Part shown: one piece after another, positions 46,435 through 56,300 of the stretch
How positions within the stretch are numbered: position 1 is the stretch's first letter
Layout of the letters: every line of letters begins with the position of its first letter
From: Rhizobium sp. Leaf306
Lineage (GTDB): Bacteria; Pseudomonadota; Alphaproteobacteria; Rhizobiales; Rhizobiaceae
Reading direction: 5' to 3'
Assembly: GCF_001423425.1 (NCBI RefSeq)
Contig: NZ_LMNX01000002.1
Location: 682,001-746,000 of the forward strand
Length of the DNA stretch: 64,000 nucleotides
The notes under the pieces: generated by a model
The model's database searches: none
The model's input: only the letters and a program-made list of their open reading frames with translations
What the model was told of the DNA's origin: nothing
Translations under genes and position numbers: made by a program

Positions 46435-47291
46435 TGGGGACCGGCGTGGAAGACGTTCAAACCTTTGACAATACCAAGCCCGCGGAGACGAAGAGCGACG
46501 AGCGCAAGGTCGTGCTGTCGGTCAAGGATCTGACGGTCGGCTTCGGCTCGAAGCTCGTGCTGGACAATCTGAACCTCGATATCTACCGGGGCGAGATCCT
46601 CGGCTTCGTCGGAGCGTCGGGCACCGGTAAGTCGGTGCTGATGCGCACGGTTCTCAGATTGCTGCCGCAGCGCTCAGGTACGATCGAGATCCTCGGAGTT
46701 GATTATGCCACGGCCGACGAACAGCAGCGCGTGGCGCTCGATACGCGGCTCGGCGTGCTGTTCCAGCACGGTGCGCTGTTTTCGGCGCTGACGGTGAAAG
46801 AAAACATCCAGCTGCCAATGCGCGAGTATCTCGATCTGCCGCAGTCGCTGATGGACGAACTTGCCTATGTGAAGCTCGAGATGGTCGGTCTGCCGCCCGA
46901 TGCGGCCGACAAGTATCCGTCCGAACTGTCCGGCGGCATGATCAAGCGCGCAGCACTTGCACGCGCTCTGGCGCTCGACCCCGATCTTGTTTTCCTCGAC
47001 GAGCCGACATCTGGCCTCGACCCGATCGGAGCTGCCGATTTCGATGCCTTGATTGCAAGGCTGCGCGATACGCTTGGCCTCACCGTGTACATGGTGACCC
47101 ACGACCTCGACAGCCTGTTTTCCGTTTGTGATCGCATTGCCGTGCTTGGGCAGAAACGGGTCTTGGTGGAAGGCACGCTTGAGGATATGTTCGCCTTCGA
47201 CGATCCGTGGGTTCAGTCCTATTTCAAGGGCAAGCGCGCGCGTTCCGTCGTGACCGATGAGACCAGGCCCGACGGCGAATCTGAGAAGTGA
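46434..47291 (+). CDS. MlaF-type phospholipid transport ATPase
   Basis: A 285-residue ABC ATPase. Walker A GASGTGKS at residues 60-67, signature LSGGMIKRAALARALAL near 164, Walker B DLVFLDEPTSGLDP near 183, and switch His in VTHDLDSL. Its partner is the STAS-MlaE permease. ATG 46434 overlaps the mlaE stop by 1 base; GTG 46446 with GGGGA upstream is an alternative. Energises lipid movement between inner and outer membranes; direction in rhizobia not settled by sequence. Confidence 0.94.
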   Translation: MGTGVEDVQTFDNTKPAETKSDERKVVLSVKDLTVGFGSKLVLDNLNLDIYRGEILGFVGASGTGKSVLMRTVLRLLPQRSGTIEILGVDYATADEQQRVALDTRLGVLFQHGALFSALTVKENIQLPMREYLDLPQSLMDELAYVKLEMVGLPPDAADKYPSELSGGMIKRAALARALALDPDLVFLDEPTSGLDPIGAADFDALIARLRDTLGLTVYMVTHDLDSLFSVCDRIAVLGQKRVLVEGTLEDMFAFDDPWVQSYFKGKRARSVVTDETRPDGESEK

Positions 47292-47299
47292 TGTAACCT

Positions 47300-48670
47300 A
47301 TGGAAACTAAAGCAAATTACGCCCTCGTTGGCTTTTTTACCTTGCTGGTAATGGCTGCCGCTTTCGGGTTCGTCTACTGGATGGCTTCGTCCGGCCGGGG
47401 AGGCCCCACGGCTGAGCTGGCGATTCGCATTCCGGGCTCCGCAAACGGTCTTTCCGTTGGTTCGGCGGTGCGCTTCAACGGCATCCCGGTCGGCTCCGTG
47501 CGCAGCCTCAGCATCGACCCGGATGATCCGCGCTACTCGATCGCGTTCACCGAAGTGCGCGCCGACGCACCTGTCTACCAGTCGACCAAGGCCGTTCTGG
47601 AAGTTCAGGGCCTGACGGGCGCTGCCTATGTGGAAATGTCGGGTGGTGCCAAGGGTGAAGAAAACATCCTGCAGAAGGCGATCGAGAGTGGCCGTCCTGC
47701 GGTGCTGATCGCCGACCAGTCGAGCGTGACCAACCTTCTTGCGACGGCCGACAAGATCCTCGACCGGGCAGACCAGGCAATTGGCGACATCCAGGGATTT
47801 GTCGGAGACGCACGCGGTCCGCTGACGCAGACTATCCGCAACGTCGAGACGTTTACGGCTGCGCTCAGCAACAATTCGGACAGCATCGACAAATTCCTGA
47901 ACAGCCTCTCGACGCTGTCGGCGACGGTCGATCGCGTCTCCGGCACTTTGAACTCGACGCTCGAAGCAGCTGACCAGCTGGTACGGGCAATCGATGCGGA
48001 GCGCGTCAATCAGGTTGTCACGAACGCCGAACGGGTGACTCGCAACATTGCCAATGCCTCGGACAACTTCGGCCCTCTGGTGCAGAACGTGACCCAGGCG
48101 GCTGCGAGCTTCCAGCAGGCAGGCGTCGATGCGCAGAGCGCCCTGAAACGCGCCGATACGCTCATGGCGGCCGTCGACGTCAATCAGGTCGGCGCTACGA
48201 TCCGCAACATCTCATCGGCATCCGAAGACGCACGCCAGACGCTCAGCTCGGCGCGCGACGTGATCGACGACGTGTCGCGCCGCCGCGACGACATCAACGG
48301 CGCGATCTCCAACTTCACGGACATGTCGACCAAGCTGAACAACGCATCGAACCGCGTCGACGGCATTCTGGCCAAGGTGGACGGGCTGGTTTCCAGCGAC
48401 GACTCGCAGGGTCTGTTTGCCGAGGCGCGCAAGACGCTCGAATCCTTCCGCACCGTCGCCGACAATATCAATTCGCGCGTTGGACCGATTGCCGACAACC
48501 TGTCGCGCTTTTCGTCCGGTGGCTTGAGAGACATCCAAACGCTGATCAACGACACGCGCGGAACCGTGCAGTCGCTCAATCAGGCAATCAGCAATTTTGA
48601 CCAGAACCCCCAGCGCCTGATCTTCGGCGGCGAAACGGTGAAAGAGTACGATGGCAGGACACGGCGCTAA
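47300..48670 (+). CDS. MlaD-type MCE-family protein
   Basis: A 456-residue substrate-binding subunit of the Mla transporter. It has one N-terminal helix (about 7-28), an MCE domain (about 38-120; SVGSAVRFNGIPVGSV and a VQGLTGAAYVEMSGG-like core), then a long helical extension (about 125-430) rich in Asn/Ser/Asp. The extension is much longer than in E. coli MlaD and resembles the helical tails of larger MCE proteins such as PqiB-like tubes, so it may span more of the periplasm. It starts 8 bases after mlaF. Confidence 0.9.
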   Translation: METKANYALVGFFTLLVMAAAFGFVYWMASSGRGGPTAELAIRIPGSANGLSVGSAVRFNGIPVGSVRSLSIDPDDPRYSIAFTEVRADAPVYQSTKAVLEVQGLTGAAYVEMSGGAKGEENILQKAIESGRPAVLIADQSSVTNLLATADKILDRADQAIGDIQGFVGDARGPLTQTIRNVETFTAALSNNSDSIDKFLNSLSTLSATVDRVSGTLNSTLEAADQLVRAIDAERVNQVVTNAERVTRNIANASDNFGPLVQNVTQAAASFQQAGVDAQSALKRADTLMAAVDVNQVGATIRNISSASEDARQTLSSARDVIDDVSRRRDDINGAISNFTDMSTKLNNASNRVDGILAKVDGLVSSDDSQGLFAEARKTLESFRTVADNINSRVGPIADNLSRFSSGGLRDIQTLINDTRGTVQSLNQAISNFDQNPQRLIFGGETVKEYDGRTRR

Positions 48671-48707
48671 CATGCGGGGAGTTCAGGGTTTCATGCAAGG
48701 ATCTGCG

Positions 48708-49301
48708 ATGCTTCGCGTCATGCGCCATCCGATCATCATCGCAGCCCCTTTGATGGCAGCACTTCTGGCCGGTTGTGGCAGCAAGGCGAACAACGACACG
48801 TTCGACCTGTCGATCACGCCGATGGCGAGTGGAGCAACCGCAAAGAGCCGGCAGATCCTGGTGCCTGAACCGACTGCGGTCAAGATGCTCAACAGCGACC
48901 AGGTCGTTGTGCGTATTTCGCCCTCAGAGGTTCAGTATCTGGCCAATTCCCGCTGGGGCGACAGGCTTCCGGCACTGGTCCAGTCGAAGCTGGTCGAAGC
49001 GTTCGAAAACTCAGGACGGGTTGGCGGCGTCGGCAAGCCGGGGCAGGGTCTGGCGATCGACTATCAGGTCGTAACCGATATCCGCAGCTTCGAGGTGGTG
49101 ACTGAGGGCAACAGGCTTGCCACGGTGGAGATCTCGGCAAAGCTCTTGAACGACCGCAACGGCAGCGTTCGTGCCCAGACCGTCTTCAAGGCAACGGTGC
49201 CGGTCGCCGGAACCGAGAACCGCCGCTTCATCGAAGCGCTGGACAAGGCATTTGCACAGGTCGGCGCGAATATTGTCGACTGGGCTCTCAAGGCCATGTG
49301 A
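48708..49301 (+). CDS. PqiC-like ABC-transport auxiliary lipoprotein
   Basis: About 197 residues from ATG 48708 with AAGGA 7 bases upstream; the longer frame overlapping mlaD lacks a site. Lipobox is LLAGC (Cys near 23), so it is outer-membrane anchored. The body is an ABC-type transport auxiliary (PqiC-like) domain: VLVPEPTAVKMLNSDQVVVR-type start, RWGDRLPALVQSKLVEAFEN and IDYQVVTDIRSFEV. It completes the Mla-type operon in place of the E. coli MlaC, which is absent. Ends before a hairpin at 49308. Confidence 0.88.
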   Translation: MLRVMRHPIIIAAPLMAALLAGCGSKANNDTFDLSITPMASGATAKSRQILVPEPTAVKMLNSDQVVVRISPSEVQYLANSRWGDRLPALVQSKLVEAFENSGRVGGVGKPGQGLAIDYQVVTDIRSFEVVTEGNRLATVEISAKLLNDRNGSVRAQTVFKATVPVAGTENRRFIEALDKAFAQVGANIVDWALKAM

Positions 49302-49307
49302 TCCTTT

Positions 49308-49330
49308 TCGCGCGGGGACGACCCGCGCGA
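49308..49330 (+). terminator. Hairpin after the Mla-type operon
   Basis: 9-bp GC-rich stem (49308-49316 with 49322-49330, 5-base loop) directly after the lipoprotein gene. No T-run follows, so it may act as a 3' stabiliser rather than a terminator. Confidence 0.4.
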
Positions 49331-49667
49331 TATCGGCCTGGCGGAGACTTCTCTGCCGAACAATTCGCGGCAGAGAAGCACTTTCCTGCAGTACGTAATC
49401 TTACCCGAGCGAACGCTACCCAAGGGCGCTGGCGGTGAAGCTTGGCGATGGTCCCAAGCATCGCGTTAGGATGCCCACCCGGCTCCCGGACCCGCTCTGC
49501 CAGCTGAGCGATACGATACTGGTTCCAGCACTGCGATCCTCACGAGATCTGACATGCGTCTGTGACAGCTGGCTTTGCAATCCGAACTAATAGCCTGGCC
49601 GTTATGGAGTTGACCTGCGCTAGAAACAGCGCTCCGATCTCGGTTGCCTCTCATGAGAGCCAAGCGA
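49331..49667. other. Structured intergenic region after Mla operon
   Basis: About 337 bases without a supported gene. Contains a row of small hairpins at 49445-49530: GCGATG/CATCGC, CCGG/CCGG, GCTC/GAGC and CTGG/CCAG. On the minus strand the third (GCTCAGCTGGCAGAGC) looks like a tRNA D-arm, but no anticodon or T-arm can be fitted. Confidence 0.4.
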
Positions 49668-50006
49668 ATGGCCGAACTTCCAATTCCCGTCTATCTTTTC
49701 ACGCAGTCCGGTTTTTCTCCCTCCGGTGACACCGTGGTCAGCGTTGCACCGTTGGAAAGTGTCGTGGCGGTTTATGGCGCAGGCGGCGTGGTGGGCGAAG
49801 GCGGCCTGGCTTCTGCCTTTGGCGGCGCCGTGGTGTTTCGCAACGATGTCTCCGGCGCGTGCTATATCGGCGTCTGGGGCGCCCGGAACGCGTCACGCTT
49901 TCGCAGCGACCTTCGTGCACGGATGGAGATCATTCTCCTCAGGCACGCGCCCGATGCGCGGCTCAGTTTCTGGGGCGCGGCAAAAGAGCGGCCGTTGAGG
50001 AACTGA
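49668..50006 (+). CDS. Possible small hypothetical protein
   Basis: A 112-residue frame from ATG 49668 with a weak GAGAG site upstream. The protein reads as a plausible small soluble or membrane-associated protein, rich in Gly/Val/Ala (VAVYGAGGVVGEGGLASAFG) with a basic, Arg-rich C-terminal half. I recognise no domain. Codon use is compatible with coding, but no operon context exists and there is no terminator immediately after. Could be spurious. Confidence 0.4.
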   Translation: MAELPIPVYLFTQSGFSPSGDTVVSVAPLESVVAVYGAGGVVGEGGLASAFGGAVVFRNDVSGACYIGVWGARNASRFRSDLRARMEIILLRHAPDARLSFWGAAKERPLRN

Positions 50007-50318
50007 AGAGGAATAGGACCAGACGTCAGGTTCGCTCCGATGCAGTGCAGCCCATCGAAAGCCGGCTTGATGGGCGACTGAGCGTTCTGTGAAGTACTGG
50101 CGAAAAACTCCGCAGGTCGCTTTGGAAACTGAGCCTGTCACCAAACTCCTCTAATCCTCGCCCTTGTGGCCGGGATCCAGTCCGTACGTGTCCATGAAGT
50201 GAAGGGGTCTGTGACCCGACAGACCTCGTGCCGCTGGAATTTCGGCACAAGGGCTGGGATGAGAGACGTCGGGGTACCCCTCTCGCCAACAGCTTCTTCA
50301 GGGTTTATCCGCCAACGA
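50007..50318. other. Intergenic region between small ORF and growth-pole gene terminator
   Basis: 312 bases with no supported gene and no clear promoter. The GC content is lower than in the flanks and several short inverted stretches are present; nothing recognisable. Confidence 0.4.
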
Positions 50319-50344
50319 AAAAGCCGCCCTGAAAGGCGGCTTTT
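50319..50344 (-). terminator. Terminator of the growth-pole protein gene
   Basis: 10-bp stem (50319-50328 with 50335-50344), 6-base loop; T-runs on both strands (TTTTC downstream on minus, TTTTCTTGTTTTT on plus). Lies about 34 bases past the stop of the large gene. Confidence 0.85.
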
Positions 50345-50377
50345 CTTGTTTTTGGCATTCCCTGCGGAGTGGCTCGC

Positions 50378-53300
50378 TCAGCTGAAGCGACCAGCCGCGT
50401 GGGCGAGCATGGTGTAGACCTTGCCCGTATCCGAGGTCAGGTAGCTCTGGGTGACCGTCTTGTCGCGGTCGGTGCGGGCGACGTCGGCGAGGAGCTTTTC
50501 GAAATCGGCGATGTAGCGATCGACGGCGGTGCGGAATTCCGGCTCGCGCTCGTATTTGCGCTTGATGTCGTCGAACGTCTGCTGGCCCTTCAGCGTGTAG
50601 AGGCGGCGTGTGAACACGTCGCGCTCGCCGCGCTGGTAACGGCGCCAGAGGTCGACCGAGGCGTCGTGATCGATCGCGCGGGCGATGTCGACCGACAGAG
50701 AGTTGAGTGATTCCACCATGTGACGCGGGTTGCGGTTGTCGCCGTTGGTGCGAACCGGCTGGGCCGGTTCGGCTGCTGCCGGGCGTGCAGGCTGCTGCGG
50801 CTGGCGGGCAACTGTGCCTGATGTATCGTCACGCGATGCACCGCGAAGGAGATCGCTGATCCAGCCGCCTTCACCTGGACGCTGCGTTGCGTCAGGCGCG
50901 CGGGAGACCGGGGCCTGAGGCTGTGCGAGAACCTGCGTTACAGGTGGCGTCTGTGACGGCGCCTGGGCAACCGGCTTGGTGACGCCCTGTGCGATGCTCG
51001 GCGTCGGACGATCGAGTGGCAGACTGTCACGAAGGACAGACGAGCCAAACGGTGCGCTCGTCGCGGCGGCCGGTGCCGTCGGGGCTGCAGGGCGCGGGGC
51101 CGCCGGCTGCGGAGCCGGCTGGGCGACCGGAGCAGGGCGTGACACTGCAACCGGCTCGGACACGTCGAGGCTCTGGGCGGACCGGCCGACTAGCTGCGAG
51201 ATGTCCTGCAGGGCCTTGATCTGTTCAGCCACGGCACGGCGCATGGCGGCTGCGCTTTCCTTGGCTTCTTCGGGCAGATCGAACGCGCCGCGCTTCAGTT
51301 CGGTGCGAGTCGCATCGAGTTCCTGGCGAATGTCCTGGGCCGAGCGGCGGATCTCGTCGGTTGCGCCGGTAAAGCGGCCGATCGCCTCTTCAACCGAAAC
51401 CCGCAGCGTATCGCGCAACTGCTGGGCTGCGCCATCGGTGCGGTTTGCGGCGTCGGCCAGCAGGCGCTCAATGTCGCCCATCGAACCGGTGATGCTGCCG
51501 CGCAGGCGCTCGGAGAGATCACGGGCGCGTGTTTCGGCATCCGACAGTGTCGTCTCGATGGCGCGGCTTGCCTCGTTGCCAGCCTCGCTCAGCGTCTCGC
51601 GCATAGCCTGGGCCGTGAGGTTGGCACGCTGCTGGGTTTCGCCCAGGCCGCGGCCGATATCGGCGAAGGAAGCGTGCAGGCTTTCGCGCAGCGATGCGCC
51701 GATCTGCGAGGTGCGATCTTCGGCGCGGGTAAAGGCGCCATCGACGAGCGAGGTCAGACCATTGAGCGTGCCTTCGATTTCCTCCGAACGCTTGACGAGA
51801 CCGGCAGAGAGGGTGCGGAGCGCGGTCTGGCGTTCGTCGAGCGTGCTTGCAAGGTTCGACTGGGCAGCGCCGAGCAGCTCGGATGCCTGAGCGAGAACCT
51901 TGGAGTGATCGTCGAAGCGACCGACAATGCCGCCGACCTGGCTGAGCGTCTGGCCGGAAATGCTGACCAGGCGATCGATGTTGTTTTCGAGCAGGCGGCT
52001 CGAACCGTGCACGAGGTCGGCCGCGCTGTTGGCCGATTCGGCAAAGCGGTTGGCGGTCGCATCGAGCTTCTGATCGGCGTCGGACAACTGTTCGCTGACA
52101 CGGTCCGCTGCCTGGCCGAGATTGCGGGCGGCCTGCTCGACGAGCGACGCGATGCCGGAATTGCTTTCGGCAAGACGCTCGATCAGGCTGTTGACGTTAG
52201 CCGACAGGCTCTGCTCGACGGCGCGCATGGCACCGGTGGCATTCTCTGTCCGCTGGCTGATGGCAGCGAGCGTCTCGTTGGTGCGGGCGGAAATCGCCTC
52301 CACCAGTGCGTCGTTCTCGTTGCGGATGCGGTCGGTCGTATCGCGGGCGGCCGTGGAAAGGCGCTCGGCGCTATCCTGTGCAGCCTGGCTGATGCGCTCG
52401 GCGGCAGACCGGCCGGTCTCGGCATATTCCTCGACCAGCGGCCGTGCCTTTTCGTCGATCAGCTTGGAGAGTTCGGCCGAACGGCTTGAGAGCATCGAGT
52501 TCAGGTCGCGGGTACGGCTGTCGAGTGACGAGCGGATCGATTCGCCACGGGCAGCGAGTGCCTTGTCGACGGCCGAAAGAGCGCTGTCGAGTTCGCCTGC
52601 GGTTTCGGCAAGGGTGTCGCGCAGAGACGTGCCGCGGGCATCGAGCGCCTTTTCGGCATCGCCAAGCGCTTCCGAAATCGCATTGACCTGCTTCTTCACC
52701 AGGCTGTCTGCTTCTGCGACCTTGTGGACGATCGCGTTGCCGGCTTCCGAGAAGGCCTGCGCCACGGTTGCCGCCTGACCGGCAAGCCGGTTCTGGGTTT
52801 CCGAAATGCGGTCGACGATATCGTTGGAGCGCTGTTCGATCGAGCGGGCAAACTCATCGTTGCGGGTGCTGAGTTCTTCCGTGAAGTCTGCGCCGGCGCG
52901 GGCAAGAAGCTCTGCCGAACGGCTGGCTTCGCTATCCATGCCCTGCGCTGCGGCGCTGACGGCGTCGCGCAGGCTGGAGGCGAGGCCGACAGCCTTGCCT
53001 TCGATGGTGCGCGACACGGCGTCTAGGCCGACGGTGAGCGCCCGGTCCATGGTACCGAGGCGTTCCTCGATGCGGGCGGTGCGTGTATCCAGCGTTTCGG
53101 CGATCCGATCCGAGGTTTCGGATCCGATGCGCTCAAATTCCTGCGTGCGGGATGCGAGCGCCTGATTGATGCGGTCTGCAGTTTCTCCCGACAAGCGCTC
53201 CAGTTCGGCCGTGCGATCACTCATCACGGTAGAAACGCGATCGGTCGCAAGGCTGGTAACGCGCTCCAGTTCCGCGGTGCGGGCGCCGAGTGCATCGGCG

Positions 53301-56300
53301 ATACTGTTGCCGGCCGTGTCGACCAGGCTGGTCGCATTGCCCAGTTCCGAGCGGATGCGTTCTTCCAGACCACCGAAGGTCGTCTCGATCCGGGTGCCGG
53401 CGCCATCGAGGGCGGTAGAAACGCCGCCGACAGTTTCTTCGACGCGGCTCGAGAATCCCTCTGCGGAGGCTGTGATTTCGCGGGCGGCTTCGTTGAGCTG
53501 GCCTGCAATCGCGCCGACGTTTTCGCGCAGACGCGTTTCCAGGTTTTCACCGGCGCCGTCGATCGTGGCGCGCAGCGATTCCTGCTGGGCTTCGAGGGAC
53601 ATTTCCAGCATGCCGGCGCTGGTTGCGATGGTGGCGCCGATCGATGTTGCCTGATCCAGCATCAGGTCGGCCAGATGGTTTTGCGCATTGGTGAGCGTGC
53701 TGGCAATCAGGCCGCCGCGATCGTCGAGTGTCGAGCGAATGCGCTCGTAGCCGCCATCGAGTGTAGACGAGAGCTGGCGGTTTGCGGTGTCGAGCGTCTC
53801 GGCCATCTGACCGTGTGCCGTCGTGACCTTTTCGGATATGTCGCGGCTTGCGGTATCGACGACGCCTGAGATCTGTACGGCAGCGGTGCCGACCGTGTCG
53901 CTGATGGTGCGGGTTGCTCCATCCAAGGTCGAGGCGATGTTGCGCGTTGCGTCGCCGACGGACTGGGAGATGTTCTGGGCGCCCGAACCGACCGTCGAGG
54001 AAATCTCGTAGTTGGCGGCGCCGAGCGTCTGCGCGATGTCCTGTCCGGCTGTGGCAAGCGTATCGGCGAGCTGCTGGTGACCGAGGCCGATCGTTGCAGC
54101 AATCCGCTGCTGGGTGGCGTCGAAGGTTTCGTCCATCCGCTGCAGGCCATCGGCCATGCCGGTTTCGAAGCGGCTGGTGCCATCGGTGAGGGCGGATTCA
54201 ATACGTGTGGCTGCGCCACCGACCGAGTTTTCGAGACGAGCGCTGCCACCGTCGAGGATGCGGGACAGTTCCGCAGCCTGGGTTTCGAGCGTGATGTCGA
54301 GGCCGAGCTGGCCGTCCTGGTAGGCACTGCGGATTGCATCCGTGCGATCTGCAAACGCGCTTTCGATGCGTTCCGCTGCACCGCCGACGGATGTCTCAAG
54401 CTGCGCGCTGCCGGACTGGATGATGCGCGACAGTTCCGAGGCGTGGGTCTCGAGCGTGATGTCGAGGCCGAGCTGGCCTTCCTGATAGGCGCTGCGGATG
54501 GCATCGGTACGATCGGCAAAGGCGCTTTCGATGCGCTGGGCTGCACCGCCGACGGACGTCTCAAGCTTCTCGCTACCGCCCTGGATGATGCGGGTGAGTT
54601 CCGAAGCGTGCGTTTCGAGTGTGATGTCGAGGCCGAGCTGGCCTTCCTGATAGGCGGTGCGGATCGCATCGGTACGATCGGCAAAGGCGCTTTCGATACG
54701 CTGGGCTGCGCCGCCGACGGATGTCTCAAGCTTCTCGCTGCCGCCTTCGATGATGCGGGTAAGTTCCGAAGCGTGCGTTTCGAGTGTGATGTCGAGGCCG
54801 AGCTGACCTTCCTGATAGGCAGTGCGGATTGCGTCGGTACGATCTGCGAACGCCGTTTCGATACGCTGGGCTGCGCCGCCGACGGATGTCTCAAGCTTCT
54901 CGCTGCCGCCTTCGATGATGCGGGTGAGTTCCGAGGCATGCGTTTCGAGCGAGATGTCGAGACCGAGCTGACCTTCCTGATAGGCGTTGCGGATCGCTTC
55001 GGTACGATCGGCGAAGGCGCTCTCGATGCGCTGGGCTGCGCCGCCGACGGATGTCTCAAGCTTCTCGCTGCCGCCTTCGATGATGCGGGTGAGTTCCGAG
55101 GCATGCGTTTCGAGTGTAATGTCGAGACCGAGCTGACCTTCCTGATAGGCGTTGCGGATCGCGTCGGTGCGATCGGCAAAGGCAGCTTCAATGCGGCCGG
55201 CAACCCCTTCTACGGAATTCTCGAGGCGTTCGCTGCCGCCGTCGAGAATGCGCGCCAGTTCCGAGGTCTGGGTCGCAAGCGTGATGTCGAGACCAATCTG
55301 GCCGTCCTGATAGACGCTGCGGATCGCTTCGGTGCGTTCGGCCAACGTGGCTTCGATCCGTTCGGCTGCACCGCCGACAGACTTATCGAGCCGTTCGCTG
55401 CCGCTGTCGATGATGCGGGAAAGCTCGGAGACGTGGCTTTCGAGCGAGAGATCGAGACCGAGCTGGCCGTCCGTATAGGCCGTGCGGATTGCTTCGGCGC
55501 GAGCGGCGAACGTGTGTTCGATACGGCTGTCTGCATCCGATACGGCGCCGATCAGAGCTGCCGTCTTTTCTTCGAGTGCGCCTGTGAGGCGATCTTCGTG
55601 CAGGGCAAGCGAAGTCGCGATGTCCATCGATCGGTCATCGAAGATCTCAGCGAGGCGGTCGCGGTTGGCGGCAAGCGTCGTGTCGAGGCTCGTCACCTTG
55701 CGCTCCAGTTCGCTGCCGAGCCGGATCTCGCTGTCGGACAGCGCCTTCGACAGGACTTCAGTCTTGTCGTCGAACATTGAAGAGAGGCGCTCGGGTGTTC
55801 CCGACATCAGCTCGCTGATTGCCGAGGTGCGGCTGTCGAGGACTTCTGCAAGACGATCGTGGCTGCCGGTGACCGCATCGATGAGGGCGTCCGCGCGCGA
55901 ACCGACGGCGCCCTCGAAACGGGCCTGGCTATCGGAGAGTGCGGCGGCGAGTGCCGTGCCGCGTTCGACCATGACGGCGTCGACCTTGTTGTGGGCGTCG
56001 CCGAAGCTGTGGCTGATTTCGTTGCTGCGAGCAGCAAGCGCATCGGAAAATTCGCGGGCGCGGTTTTCGAGCATGGAGTCCAGCACTTCCTGGCCGGTTC
56101 CAAGCGTCGTTGCGAGCGCCAGCGACTGGTCGGTCAGTGCATTGCCGATCCGGTCGATGCTGGACGACAGGATGCCTTCGATCGCATCCGAACCGCCTGC
56201 GACGGTTTCGTTGATGCGGGCGAGGCTGTCCATCAGCTTGCTATCAAGCGTGCCGGCGCGCTGGTCGAATGCCGTGGTAAAATGCGACAGGCCGTCGTCG

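Noticed and set aside
49461-49530. tRNA gene on the minus strand
   Set aside because: Only a D-arm-like hairpin is present; no anticodon loop with U33 or T-arm consensus, and the acceptor arms do not pair.
53707-55780. Long alternative frames across the growth-pole repeats (498 aa minus, 567 aa plus)
   Set aside because: They follow from the 165-bp period being a multiple of three, which keeps other frames open too; the main frame encodes a consistent coiled-coil protein with membrane helices and a conserved C-terminus.
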